Counted from the stretch's first letter, positions 1-7,715 are shown. The stretch is 11,537 bases of DNA from Candidatus Hodarchaeota archaeon (GCA_016839955.1 JAEOTI010000433.1:1-11537); one strand, 5' to 3'. Made by a program: numbers and translations. Notes: a model not told the origin generated them from the sequence alone.

Positions 1-921
1 ATAGCTTTTAGCTTGACTTATATCGGAGAAGTTCATCTAAAACGTGGAGATTTTGAGGAAGCACTTGAACAATTCGAAAAAGCTCTCGAGCTTCGAATAA
101 ATGTCGGAAATAAAGTAGAAATAGCTGAATCGTTAAATGACATTGCCATAACTCAATACGCACATGGAAATGTAAATAAAGCTTTGGAAGTAATAGAAGA
201 TAGTTTAAATATTCGTAAAAATATTGGAAACCCTCAAGAAACAGTAGAAACACTTTTTACTATCTTAAGATTCCAAACAGATTGTGGAGAATGTGACATC
301 TCAGAAAATATATTAGAAGAAATATGTAAGCTATTAGGTAAATGCCCATCTCCTCGGGATCAGGCAATGATAAATTTAGAAACCGGCAGACTCCACATAA
401 AACAACGAAACATCGGTTTGGCGTCCAATTTTCTTACTAAAGCAAGAGAATATGGAAAAGAAAATAATGATTTTGATGTATTTCTCAACGCAACATTATT
501 ATTAACTCAAATAAGAATTAATGAATTTCAAGAATCTTTTAATCAAAATAAACTAAGTATTATTGAAGAAGAGTTATTGGTTTTATTAAATATTTCAAAA
601 GAACGATCTCTTATCCCAACGTTGTTTGAATTATATATGATTGAAGGGCAAATCCATACACTCCGAATGAATTTCCAAGACGCGATCGATTCTTACAATA
701 AAGCAGTAACAATCGCTGAAGAACGTAATATGTTTTCAAAACTGGATCAAGTAAAGCATCAAATAGAATTAACAAAAAATCAGCATCGAACTATGTTAAG
801 AATGTATCAAGCAAACCAAGCGGAATTTCTTGAGACTCAAGCCGAAGAAGTTCTAGATTATATAGATAATTTTGTTGCAAAGGTCTTAATTAATAAGGAA
901 AGAACTAGAAAAGAACAGTGA
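1..921 (+). CDS. TPR-repeat protein, C-terminal part (5' end outside window)
   Basis: The reading frame is open from base 1, so the 306 residues seen are the C-terminal part of a longer protein. A TTG at 13 could serve as a start, but TPR sequence already runs before it, so I treat the gene as 5'-partial. Residues about 2-35 and 42-75 are clear tetratricopeptide repeats with a 40-residue period (GDFEEALEQFEKALEL, then GNVNKALEVIEDSLNI). Degenerate repeats follow at about 82-115 and 122-155, and another good one at about 206-240 (FQDAIDSYNKAVTIAEERN). The end, about 245-306, is charged, helical and probably coiled coil. The repeats resemble the kinesin-light-chain/LGN type, which usually serves as a protein-protein scaffold. 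No catalytic domain, signal peptide or membrane segment is visible. The gene converges on the ParA gene with 8 bp between stop codons. The family is sure, but the specific role is unknown. Confidence 0.85.
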   Translation: MAFSLTYIGEVHLKRGDFEEALEQFEKALELRINVGNKVEIAESLNDIAITQYAHGNVNKALEVIEDSLNIRKNIGNPQETVETLFTILRFQTDCGECDISENILEEICKLLGKCPSPRDQAMINLETGRLHIKQRNIGLASNFLTKAREYGKENNDFDVFLNATLLLTQIRINEFQESFNQNKLSIIEEELLVLLNISKERSLIPTLFELYMIEGQIHTLRMNFQDAIDSYNKAVTIAEERNMFSKLDQVKHQIELTKNQHRTMLRMYQANQAEFLETQAEEVLDYIDNFVAKVLINKERTRKEQ

Positions 922-942
922 GAATCTTTTTAGATAGTTTTT
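922..942 (+). terminator. U-rich terminator candidate after the TPR gene
   Basis: Directly after the TPR stop codon the plus strand carries two T5 tracts (927-931 and 938-942) without a strong hairpin. This is the usual form of an archaeal intrinsic terminator. It overlaps the 3' end of the convergent ParA gene. The assignment rests only on base composition. Confidence 0.35.
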
Positions 943-1721
943 GCTAACAGAATGTCACGTACCTCAATAATGACTTCTTTAAACGGATGGGAAGCTGGAA
1001 ATATTCCACTATTATTGCTTAAAAGCATATCTAGAGCAATTTCATTCTGATATGGAATCATTGGAAGGATTTGTAACCCGTTTTCCTGATATTTTAAATT
1101 CCATTTTTCTAGGGCTTTTGAAACAGCTTCTTTATCTCCTTCTGGTACTTGATTCCAAAGAAGGAAATCCTGACGTTCTTTTGTACTTGTTGTCAAATGT
1201 CGAAGTTTCTTGTAAATAGCCCCTAATGCACCTGCTGTCCCTTCCATACCGTAGCTAACAGGTCTTAATACAAGAATGGATGCATTTGCAACCGCTAAAT
1301 TATTGGTTGACGCTAAAGATACTCCATATTGGTTATCTATCACAATATAATCATAATTCTGACGCATTTCTGAAATTCCTTGCATTAACCTTTGCAAAGC
1401 GCTAGAATGCCATTTTTTATCCTTTGACAAGACATCTTTTCCTATTTCAGCAGGAGCAGCGGGTAACAAATAGAGATTTTCATATTCAGTAGCTTGAGGT
1501 ACGTCTAAAATATTCGCATCTCCATTTAGGAAATCAAGAAAATTCTTTTTTCCACCTTTATTCTTGAAAAAAGCTTCAAGGCATGGAGCTAAATGATCAC
1601 TGTCTATTAAGGCAGTTTTACCTTTTAATGAAAGAGCATGTGCGAGATTTGCTGCAACGATTGATTTCCCAGTGCCACCCTTATAACTATGCACAGTGAT
1701 AATTATTGATTTTGAGTCCAT
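930..1721 (-). CDS. ParA/MinD-family P-loop ATPase
   Basis: This 263-residue protein is a deviant-Walker-A ATPase of the ParA/MinD/SIMIBI class, which dimerises with ATP and positions DNA or protein cargo. The Walker A motif KGGTGKS is at 14-20, with signature lysine K14 and P-loop lysine K19. The A' region is LIDSD at 38-42. The Walker B/switch II strand YIVIDNQYG (125-133) has the catalytic-type D129, but the usual T/S-P-P/A-G is replaced by NQYG. A MinD-like NQVP base-recognition motif is at 190-193. Length is normal for a short ParA without an N-terminal HTH, and no MinD membrane-targeting helix is evident at the C terminus. I chose the ATG at 1721 over the in-frame ATG at 1769. It lies 4 bp after the upstream stop, has an AGAGGG ribosome-binding site nine bases away, and begins with the usual short run into the P loop. 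The upstream neighbour encodes a winged-helix protein, so the pair probably works as a partition- or positioning-type module. A regulatory ATPase is the alternative. Confidence 0.9.
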   Translation of the reverse strand: MDSKSIIITVHSYKGGTGKSIVAANLAHALSLKGKTALIDSDHLAPCLEAFFKNKGGKKNFLDFLNGDANILDVPQATEYENLYLLPAAPAEIGKDVLSKDKKWHSSALQRLMQGISEMRQNYDYIVIDNQYGVSLASTNNLAVANASILVLRPVSYGMEGTAGALGAIYKKLRHLTTSTKERQDFLLWNQVPEGDKEAVSKALEKWNLKYQENGLQILPMIPYQNEIALDMLLSNNSGIFPASHPFKEVIIEVRDILLAKTI

Positions 1722-1725
1722 TGAT

Positions 1726-2433
1726 TTAATCCCTCTTCGGAATGAAAAATTCCCTACCTGACTTTTCAATAAGATTTCTTAGATATAATTGTTCAAGAAT
1801 AATTTGTTCAGCTTCTCCACTCCTCCCAGTCGCTTCAGAGATGTCTTTAAGTGACAATTTTTTTGAAGAGACGCCTTCTTGAAGCATTATCATTTTTTGT
1901 GCAGTAAGTGATAAATCATCAGGGAGTTGAGTAATTATACTCAGATCGTATAAACTATGGGTGGTAACACCATAATATTTTGCATTTGGGGGAGTATCTG
2001 GACCACTTAATCCTAATTCCGCTCCAATTCTAGCAGTCAAGAGATTAGCAACTTCTAATTTTCTTACATGTTCATAAAGTGTAGGACGTTTTGAATCAGT
2101 TAAATCAGACATATCAACGTCTTCCACGCGTACTGGTCGTTTTAATTGTCTTTGCAATTTGGAAATAGCTTCAAATGTTTGTTTAGCCTTTTCAGGTATT
2201 TTTCCACGTTTAAAAGCTTGGTCTAGGAAATATCCAGAACTGCCCATCTCCAAAGCAGAATCATTAATGCTTGTTGAGTTCATTGATGTTGGTGTAAATT
2301 TTTCTAATAATCCTGTATGCTCTTTAACAGTATTGAGAACTAGTTGTAATTGTTCAGTTAAGGTCTCTTGTGCTTTAAGAACTCCCTTCAAAATTGTTTT
2401 CATCTCTGAAATTTCGTTGGTTTTAGCGGGCAT
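1726..2433 (-). CDS. Coiled-coil, tandem winged-helix DNA-binding protein (ParA partner)
   Basis: I do not recognise this 235-residue protein as a named family, but its architecture is readable. Residues about 5-47 form a leucine/glutamine-rich coiled coil suited to oligomerisation, followed by a Ser/Thr/Asn-rich linker (48-66). Residues about 80-160 look like a first winged helix: a helix at 80-98, a recognition-helix segment SKRPTLYEHVRKLEVANLL (114-132), then a polar wing ending near 157. Residues about 174-233 look like a second, MarR/TrmB-like winged helix, with LSLKDISEATGRS (193-205), ILEQLYLRNLIEKSG (212-226) and a terminal strand. It probably binds DNA through two wHTH units. The ParA gene starts 4 bp downstream, so an adaptor/centromere-binding role like ParB, or like wHTH AspA of the archaeal pNOB8 system, is the simplest inference. 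A transcription regulator that merely shares the operon is possible. The ATG at 2433 is preceded by GGGGT at ten bases; M11 is an alternative start. Confidence 0.75.
   Translation of the reverse strand: MPAKTNEISEMKTILKGVLKAQETLTEQLQLVLNTVKEHTGLLEKFTPTSMNSTSINDSALEMGSSGYFLDQAFKRGKIPEKAKQTFEAISKLQRQLKRPVRVEDVDMSDLTDSKRPTLYEHVRKLEVANLLTARIGAELGLSGPDTPPNAKYYGVTTHSLYDLSIITQLPDDLSLTAQKMIMLQEGVSSKKLSLKDISEATGRSGEAEQIILEQLYLRNLIEKSGREFFIPKRD
1731..1736 (-). promoter_or_regulatory. Ribosome-binding site fixing the ParA start
   Basis: AGAGGG on the minus strand lies nine bases before the ATG at 1721 and inside the end of the upstream winged-helix gene. It supports translational coupling and argues against the longer in-frame start at 1769. 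Confidence 0.6.
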
Positions 2434-2599
2434 CTGCTTTACTACCCCAGTGAACGATTTACAAGGTATTGGGAATATTAAGTGAATTTTATTTTCTTAA
2501 TTCTTTATCTTATGAGTTATAACATATAGTTAAAAATCTAATTGTGAAGTCAAAAAGACAAAATAAGGCGATTATTTAATTCAATGAAATATAATCCAA
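2434..2599 (-). promoter_or_regulatory. AT-rich leader and probable promoter of the wHTH-parA unit
   Basis: This 166-bp gene-free stretch separates the ATPase stop from the wHTH start. Read on the minus strand it first has U-rich tracts, then several TATA-like segments (2524-2530 TATATG type, 2482-2495 AAAATAAAATT type, 2475-2482 TTAATATT), and a GGGGT ribosome-binding site just before the ATG. An 8-bp palindrome GTTATAAC is at 2516-2523. I cannot say which TATA box is used, and I see no iteron or tandem repeat array that would mark a centromere-like site. Confidence 0.4.
2551..2564 (-). terminator. U-rich terminator candidate after the P-type ATPase
   Basis: On the minus strand, about 35-50 bases after the ATPase stop, T4 (2563-2560) and T5 (2556-2552) tracts lie close together. 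There is no strong hairpin. This is a plausible archaeal terminator that would separate the ATPase transcript from the wHTH-parA unit, inferred from composition only. Confidence 0.3.
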
Positions 2600-5278
2600 T
2601 TATTTATGAGTTGAAAGCATAAATCTTCTTACAAAAAACCATTTTCCGAACTCAAGCGTTGGAATGATAGTGAGGGCACACACTAGAACGAATATCCATT
2701 CAGTTAAGCCTAAATTGAATGTTCCAAATGCTTCTTGTAGAAAAGGTAAATAAATGATTATCATGAAAAGAATACTTTCCCAAAAAACCGCTAAATTAAG
2801 CCAATGATTCGAAAAAGGACCATAACTAAGAATGGACTGATGATCAGATCTGAAAGAAAATGCCTTGAAAAATTCAATCAATATTAATGTACAAAATATC
2901 ATACACTGGGCTTGTTCTAATGACATTTCAGTATAATGCTGTAAATAATAGAAAAGACTAAGATTCACGATTGCTGAAGTAACACCGCCTAGGATCATTA
3001 ATTTGACAACAGGTTTAGTAAATACATTTTTACTTGGATCACGAGGCATTTGTGACATAAAATCTTCTTCAGCAGGATCTACTGATAATGCAAGAGCAGG
3101 TAGTCCATCTGTAGCCAGATTTATATATAAAATTTGAATTGCTACAAGAGGAAGATCCCAACCCAAAAATATAGCTAGACCTAGAATCAATATTTCTCCT
3201 AAATTCGCTGATAGTAAATACATCAGATATTTCTTGATGTTTGCAAACATAATCCTCCCTTCCTCCACAGCTCCAACGATTGAAACAAAATTATCATCAG
3301 CAAGAATCATATCAGCAGCTTCTTTCGTGACATCAGTCCCTTTGATACCCATTGCGATTCCTACATCAGCTCGTTTAAGAGCGGGAGCATCATTTATACC
3401 ATCCCCTGTCATTGCTACAATATGGCCTCTTTTGGAATACGCTTCTACTACGCGTAATTTATGAGTAGGGGATACTCTAGCGAAAACTTCGATTTCTTCG
3501 ATTTTTTCTTCTAATTCTTGTTCACTTAATTCATCTAATTCTGTTCCAGTTAATGCAATACCTTTTTGAGCTATTCCAATCTCTTTAGCTATAGCTACAG
3601 CAGTTATCATGTGGTCTCCAGTAATCATTACTGGTTTTATTCCTGCAGCTTTACATTCTTTGACTGCTAAAGATACACCATCCCGGGGAGGATCAATCAT
3701 ACCAATAAACCCTAAAAGAATAAACTCATTTTCAACAGATTCCCTATTATATTCATCATTGAGCTCTCTGTACCCAATTGCAAGAGTTCTAAGAGCGTTC
3801 CGTGCCATCTCTTCCGCCATGATTTTCATTTCTTTAGATTTTTCAGGAGTTAAAGGTTTTATAGTATTTTCTTCAAGGAATAATGTAGATCTGTTGATTA
3901 TATATTCAGGAGCACCCTTAGTAAAGGCGAAGATCTTAGATTCAAAACGATGAAGAGTTGTCATCATTTTTCGTTCTGATGTAAAAGGGATTTCATCAAT
4001 CCGTGGAAATTTTGTAGCTGTTCCCCTTCCATGACCAAGTTGAAAAGCAAATGATTTCAGGGCTATTTCTGTTGGATCCCCAAGAAACTTGAAGTCTTTC
4101 CCCTCTCCCTCAATTTTAACGTCGTTACAAAGAGTTGACCCATACAAAAGATATTGGGCTTGTTTACTCTCTGTTTTAAACTTAGAAAGATCTTTTATAG
4201 ACATATCGAATTCAGAGTGGAATAAATTCACCTTTCTAACAGTCATTTCGGCTTTCGTTAAAGTTCCAGTTTTATCGGAACAAATCACAGAAGTGGCACC
4301 TAGAGTTTCAACAGCAGGTAGTTTTCGAATTAAAGCATTCTTATTAGACATCTTTTGAACGCCTATTGCTAATGAAATAGTAATCACTGCGGGTAATGCT
4401 TCTGGAACTACAGCAACTGCTAATGCGATCGAAAACACAAACATTTCAGCAACGTCATGATTACGTATGATTCCTACAATAAAAACAAGGAAAATTATTG
4501 CTAATGAGATTTTTGCCAGAGTTTTACCCAGTTCATCAAGATTACGTTGTAACGGAGTCTGTCCCGATTCTACTTCCTCAAGTAGACCTGCAATCTTTCC
4601 AAATTCCGTATTCATGCCAGTACTAACGACTACTCCCAAACCACGACCATAGGTACTATTTGCACCTGTATATAACATCGTTTTTCGGTCACCTAAAGGC
4701 ACTTTTTCATCAATCAATACTTCTGAATCTTTTGCTATAGACAAAGATTCACCAGTTAAAGCAGCTTCATCGGTCTTAAGATTTATACTTTCTAATAAAC
4801 GCGCATCAGCGGGAATTTTGTCACCAACAGCAATAGGGATAATATCCCCAGGTACCAATTCAACGGAAGCAATTTCGTACTGTTTACCCTCTCTAATGAC
4901 AGATGCAGTAGGAGCAGTCATTTCCCTCAACGCTTCAATCGCTCTTTCAGCTCGGTATTCTTGAATGAAGCCTAATAACGCAGCAAAGATCACAATCACA
5001 AAAATAACGAATGCATCAAGGTATTCTTCCAAAATAGCGGATAATGCAACAGCCACAAGTAAGATGATGATGAGATAATTCTGAAATTGCTCAAGAAGTA
5101 AACGAATCGGTGATATTCCCGCTACCTGTCTTAGTTCGTTTGGACCATATTTTTCAAGTCGTCTTGATTGTTCTTTTTTAGTTAATCCATTTTGACTCGT
5201 TTCAAAATAATCAAGAACTTCATCTTTGGACATATTATGCCAAGGAAGTTGTTCAATTGTAGGTTCTGCATCATTCAT
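2600..5278 (-). CDS. P2A-type Ca2+-transporting P-type ATPase, SERCA/PacL-like
   Basis: This 892-residue membrane pump should export Ca2+ from the cytosol at the cost of ATP. Domain order: cation-ATPase N-terminal domain (about 10-50), M1-M2 (about 58-105), actuator domain with TGES (175-178), M3-M4 (about 255-308) with PEALP (292-296), the phosphorylation loop CSDKTGTLT (333-341, phosphoacceptor D335), nucleotide-binding domain with KGAPE (454-458), TGDH (553-556) and hinge TGDGINDAP (624-632), then M5-M10 (about 683-882). By comparison with SERCA the calcium ligands are all present: E293 in M4, N692 and E695 in M5, N720, T723 and D724 in M6, and E802 in M8 (IEFFKAF, equivalent to SERCA E908). 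PMCA-type pumps lack part of site I, so this is the two-site type. The one oddity is PEALP instead of PEGLP. Length matches the bacterial and archaeal PacL/YloB group. The ATG at 5278 sits after a weak GGTAGAG. No regulatory C-terminal extension is seen. Na+ or another cation cannot be excluded from sequence. Confidence 0.93.
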   Translation of the reverse strand: MNDAEPTIEQLPWHNMSKDEVLDYFETSQNGLTKKEQSRRLEKYGPNELRQVAGISPIRLLLEQFQNYLIIILLVAVALSAILEEYLDAFVIFVIVIFAALLGFIQEYRAERAIEALREMTAPTASVIREGKQYEIASVELVPGDIIPIAVGDKIPADARLLESINLKTDEAALTGESLSIAKDSEVLIDEKVPLGDRKTMLYTGANSTYGRGLGVVVSTGMNTEFGKIAGLLEEVESGQTPLQRNLDELGKTLAKISLAIIFLVFIVGIIRNHDVAEMFVFSIALAVAVVPEALPAVITISLAIGVQKMSNKNALIRKLPAVETLGATSVICSDKTGTLTKAEMTVRKVNLFHSEFDMSIKDLSKFKTESKQAQYLLYGSTLCNDVKIEGEGKDFKFLGDPTEIALKSFAFQLGHGRGTATKFPRIDEIPFTSERKMMTTLHRFESKIFAFTKGAPEYIINRSTLFLEENTIKPLTPEKSKEMKIMAEEMARNALRTLAIGYRELNDEYNRESVENEFILLGFIGMIDPPRDGVSLAVKECKAAGIKPVMITGDHMITAVAIAKEIGIAQKGIALTGTELDELSEQELEEKIEEIEVFARVSPTHKLRVVEAYSKRGHIVAMTGDGINDAPALKRADVGIAMGIKGTDVTKEAADMILADDNFVSIVGAVEEGRIMFANIKKYLMYLLSANLGEILILGLAIFLGWDLPLVAIQILYINLATDGLPALALSVDPAEEDFMSQMPRDPSKNVFTKPVVKLMILGGVTSAIVNLSLFYYLQHYTEMSLEQAQCMIFCTLILIEFFKAFSFRSDHQSILSYGPFSNHWLNLAVFWESILFMIIIYLPFLQEAFGTFNLGLTEWIFVLVCALTIIPTLEFGKWFFVRRFMLSTHK

Positions 5279-5397
5279 ATATCTCTACCAAGTTTCATCA
5301 CTTTCAATGAATAATTCAGCTGAAAACCATCTTTTTAAAATCTCATACATAACTCAGTTGATGCTGGTTTTCATGAGATTCGTTATAGGTGATTTTA
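5279..5397. promoter_or_regulatory. Divergent promoter region, ATPase / aminotransferase
   Basis: This is the shared upstream region of two divergent genes. A TATA-like box CTTTTTAAAA (5331-5340) is close to symmetrical and could place start sites at about 5364 on the plus strand and about 5305 on the minus strand. Around it lie a perfect 10-bp palindrome TTCAGCTGAA (5315-5324), an 8-bp inverted repeat AATCTCAT/ATGAGATT (5339-5346 and 5373-5380, 26-bp spacer), and a 9-bp palindrome AACTCAGTT (5351-5359). These are candidate operator sites. No experimental or family evidence ties a regulator to them. Confidence 0.45.
5388..5393 (+). promoter_or_regulatory. GGTGAT ribosome-binding site deciding a TTG start
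   Basis: GGTGAT matches the archaeal anti-Shine-Dalgarno sequence. It is four bases before the TTG at 5398 and overlaps the in-frame GTG at 5389, so TTG is the likelier start of the aminotransferase. Confidence 0.6.
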
Positions 5398-6582
5398 TTG
5401 AATTCTATTAACAGAGCTGACCGATTAGGCAAAGTTTCTGCAAGCGCTATGAGAAAATTATTTGACATTGCTCGAGAATTAAGAGAACAGGGAAAGAGAG
5501 TTATAGATTTTGGATTGGGTGATATAAACTTAGGATTACCTTCCAAGGTTAGAGCAGAACTAATTAAGGCCATAGATGATGGTCAAACAACCTATGGACC
5601 TAATCCAGGTGAATTAATATTACGACAACGTATTCAAAAAAAGTATTTAGATCGTTATGGCGTAGATATCAAGGATAATGTCGTTGTTACTTGCGGAGCT
5701 CTTGAGTCATTATTTGATATTATGTTAGCATTTCTAAATCCAGGGGATGAATTTATTGTTCATGAACCGGCTTTTGGTTATTTTAAATACCAAGGTCTCC
5801 TTGCAGGAGGCATACCACTAAGCGTGGAAGCGAATCCTTCGGATTTTACATTATCAGCTGATGATGTAGAAAAATCAATTACACCAAAAACAAAATTGAT
5901 TGTACTTAATTTTCCCACAAATCCTACTGGAGCAATTCTTTCAAGTTCTGAATTAGAAAAAATCATTGAAGTTTGCCAAGAGCGAAATATTATTGTTGTA
6001 AGTGACGAATGTTATGAAAATATTGTATATGAAGGTCATAAACATGTATCTGCTCTCGAATTCGGGTATGAAAATACGATTGTGGTAAATAGTTTCTCAA
6101 AAAGCTTTTGTATGACAGGACTTAGAGTAGGTTATTGTGTGACAACTAATACTGACCTTTATGCTCCTATTTTACAAATTCATCAATATAATGTCGCCCA
6201 TACTTCAAAACCTATCCAAATAGCAGCAGCAATCGCTCTAGACGAAGAAATGGAAATTGTAAAACGAAATATGGAAATACTTGCAAAACGAAGAGAAGCA
6301 ACAATAAGAGCGTTTGGAGATCTTCCAGGGGTTAAAAACACCTTTATCCACAAGGGAGCTTTCTATTTATACCCGTCAGTTGAGGGAACGGGAATGGACG
6401 GGGAAGAATTTTCTGAATTTGCATTAAATCAAGGTATAGTAACCGTACCAGGTTCTTCCTTTGGTTCAAAAGAAGGAAAATCTACAAAAAATTATATTCG
6501 AATTAGTTATGGTTTTGTTAAGGACATCCAAGACATAATAGATGCGGGTCAAATTTTAAAGGATGCCCTTTCAAACCGATAA
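5398..6582 (+). CDS. Class I/II (fold type I) PLP aminotransferase, aspartate-aminotransferase-like
   Basis: This 394-residue cytosolic enzyme moves an amino group between an amino acid and a 2-oxo acid through pyridoxal phosphate. The motifs are complete: the early substrate loop GLGDINLGLP (39-48), NFPTNPTG (171-178) with PLP-contacting N175, SDECY (202-206) with D203 pairing to the pyridine nitrogen, NSFSKSFCMTGLRVGY (231-246) with Schiff-base K235, and YIRIS (366-370) with R368 binding the substrate carboxylate. The set fits archaeal aspartate/aromatic aminotransferases (AspC/ArAT group). The exact substrate is not readable from sequence, and alanine or kynurenine/2-aminoadipate aminotransferase activity is possible. 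The TTG start at 5398 is preferred because of the GGTGAT site four bases upstream; the GTG at 5389 would add three residues and overlap that site. The gene is divergent from the Ca2+ ATPase and converges on serA with 26 bp between stops. Confidence 0.9.
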   Translation: MNSINRADRLGKVSASAMRKLFDIARELREQGKRVIDFGLGDINLGLPSKVRAELIKAIDDGQTTYGPNPGELILRQRIQKKYLDRYGVDIKDNVVVTCGALESLFDIMLAFLNPGDEFIVHEPAFGYFKYQGLLAGGIPLSVEANPSDFTLSADDVEKSITPKTKLIVLNFPTNPTGAILSSSELEKIIEVCQERNIIVVSDECYENIVYEGHKHVSALEFGYENTIVVNSFSKSFCMTGLRVGYCVTTNTDLYAPILQIHQYNVAHTSKPIQIAAAIALDEEMEIVKRNMEILAKRREATIRAFGDLPGVKNTFIHKGAFYLYPSVEGTGMDGEEFSEFALNQGIVTVPGSSFGSKEGKSTKNYIRISYGFVKDIQDIIDAGQILKDALSNR

Positions 6583-6608
6583 CCGAGAAAAGACCGTCTA
6601 AACAATTT

Positions 6609-7559
6609 TTATTTGATTTTATCTTCATTTACACAATACTTGGGAGATTGACCATTTAATACAAGTAAAACTTGTTGGATAGTAATCGTTCCGGCTCTGA
6701 GTTGTGCATCTTTTGTTGATGCAGCGATGTGGGGAGTTAATACAATATTCTCGAGTTTTAATAAGGGATAACCTACCTCGGGAGGCTCTGTTTCAAATAC
6801 ATCAAGAGCTGCACCAAAAATGTTCTTATTTTGTAACGCTTCAAAAAGAGCTTTCTCGTTTACTATTCCCCCTCGTGCACAATTGACAAGGATGGCAGAG
6901 GGTTTCATTAAAGAGAACTGATCATGTCCAACCATTCCTTTTGTTTCTGGTGTAAGAGCAGCATGTATAGAAATAATATCTGCAGTTTTTAAGACAGTTT
7001 CAAAGTCTGTTAGTTTAATACCGACTTTTTCTGCAATTTCAATAGGAAGATATGGATCATAAGAAATTGTTTCCATACCCATTGCCTGTGCAATTTTAGC
7101 AACAGCTGCTCCAATTCTTCCAGAGCCTATAAATCCTAAAGTTTTACCTGATAACTCAATTCCTTTAATTTGCTTTTTTAACCATTTATCTTCTTTCATA
7201 GTTTGGTCTGCATATGATATTCGTCGTGCAACGGCAAAAATCATCCCAATAGTATGTTCTGCAACAGATTGAGTTGATCCAGTCGGGGCATAAACCACAG
7301 GAATCTTTTTTTCTGAAGCAGCATCAATATCAATGTTATCTACTCCCACTCCAGCCCGTCCGATTACTTTTAGGTTTTTCCCTGCAGAAATAATATCTGA
7401 GGTTACTTTGGTTCTACCACGAACGATTAGAGCATGATACTGACCAATAATCTCCTTTAATTCTTGTGGAGTAACTTCCTTCTCTAACACTTCATGGTCT
7501 TTCTCCTTTAGAAGGCTTACAGCAGTTGGATCTAATGCATCAGCAACAAGAATTTTCAA
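6609..7559 (-). CDS. serA: D-3-phosphoglycerate dehydrogenase, short form without ACT domain
   Basis: This enzyme oxidises 3-phosphoglycerate to 3-phosphohydroxypyruvate with NAD+, the first step of the phosphorylated serine pathway. In 316 residues it has the D-2-hydroxyacid dehydrogenase layout: a substrate domain at about 1-95 and 285-316 around a Rossmann NAD domain. Visible landmarks are [16 protein letters not shown] sequence (65-77), the dinucleotide fold GFIGSGRIG (142-150), D168 ending the second strand for NAD preference, and the catalytic triad R229 (NCARGG), E258 (ETEPP) and H277 (TPHIAAS). The C-terminal ASB/ACT domains of long SerA are absent, so serine feedback through ACT is not expected. 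The start is TTG at 7559, with a perfect GGTGAT site six bases before it; no ATG fits. The divergent class V aminotransferase next door supports SerA over glyoxylate, hydroxypyruvate or lactate dehydrogenase, which share the fold and cannot be fully excluded. Confidence 0.88.
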   Translation of the reverse strand: MKILVADALDPTAVSLLKEKDHEVLEKEVTPQELKEIIGQYHALIVRGRTKVTSDIISAGKNLKVIGRAGVGVDNIDIDAASEKKIPVVYAPTGSTQSVAEHTIGMIFAVARRISYADQTMKEDKWLKKQIKGIELSGKTLGFIGSGRIGAAVAKIAQAMGMETISYDPYLPIEIAEKVGIKLTDFETVLKTADIISIHAALTPETKGMVGHDQFSLMKPSAILVNCARGGIVNEKALFEALQNKNIFGAALDVFETEPPEVGYPLLKLENIVLTPHIAASTKDAQLRAGTITIQQVLLVLNGQSPKYCVNEDKIK

Positions 7560-7565
7560 TTTGGA

Positions 7566-7571
7566 ATCACC
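7566..7571 (-). promoter_or_regulatory. GGTGAT ribosome-binding site of serA
   Basis: A full archaeal Shine-Dalgarno GGTGAT on the minus strand, six bases before the TTG at 7559. It fixes the non-ATG start of serA. Confidence 0.7.
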
Positions 7572-7715
7572 AATTTTGACTAGGTTTTTCTACTTTAAAA
7601 TCAGTACGACTTGGAAATTCTTTTTAACATCCATATATTTGACTTAATTAGATTTTTCCTGTTAATTTCTATTTTAAAAGAATTTAAGATTGTATAGATC
7701 TTGTTAAAAAATACA

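Noticed and set aside
1722..1769. Longer ParA N terminus starting at the ATG at 1769
   Set aside because: It would overlap the upstream gene by 44 bp and add 16 residues without family support, whereas the ATG at 1721 has a good ribosome-binding site.
2159..2485. Plus-strand open frame of 108 codons opposite the wHTH gene
   Set aside because: It is antisense to a well-supported coding region, has no recognisable domain, and its composition mirrors the opposite strand.
2510..2612. Direct repeat TTATGAGTT at 2510-2518 and 2604-2612, considered as a ParA-system binding site
   Set aside because: There are only two 9-bp copies 94 bp apart in AT-rich DNA, and one lies inside the ATPase coding end. 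Chance is an adequate explanation.
3234..4652. Several plus-strand open frames inside the P-type ATPase gene
   Set aside because: All lie opposite conserved ATPase motifs and show no family features of their own.
930..5278. One operon of ATPase, wHTH protein and ParA
   Set aside because: The 166-bp spacer with U tracts and TATA-like boxes argues for separate transcription, although all three share a strand.
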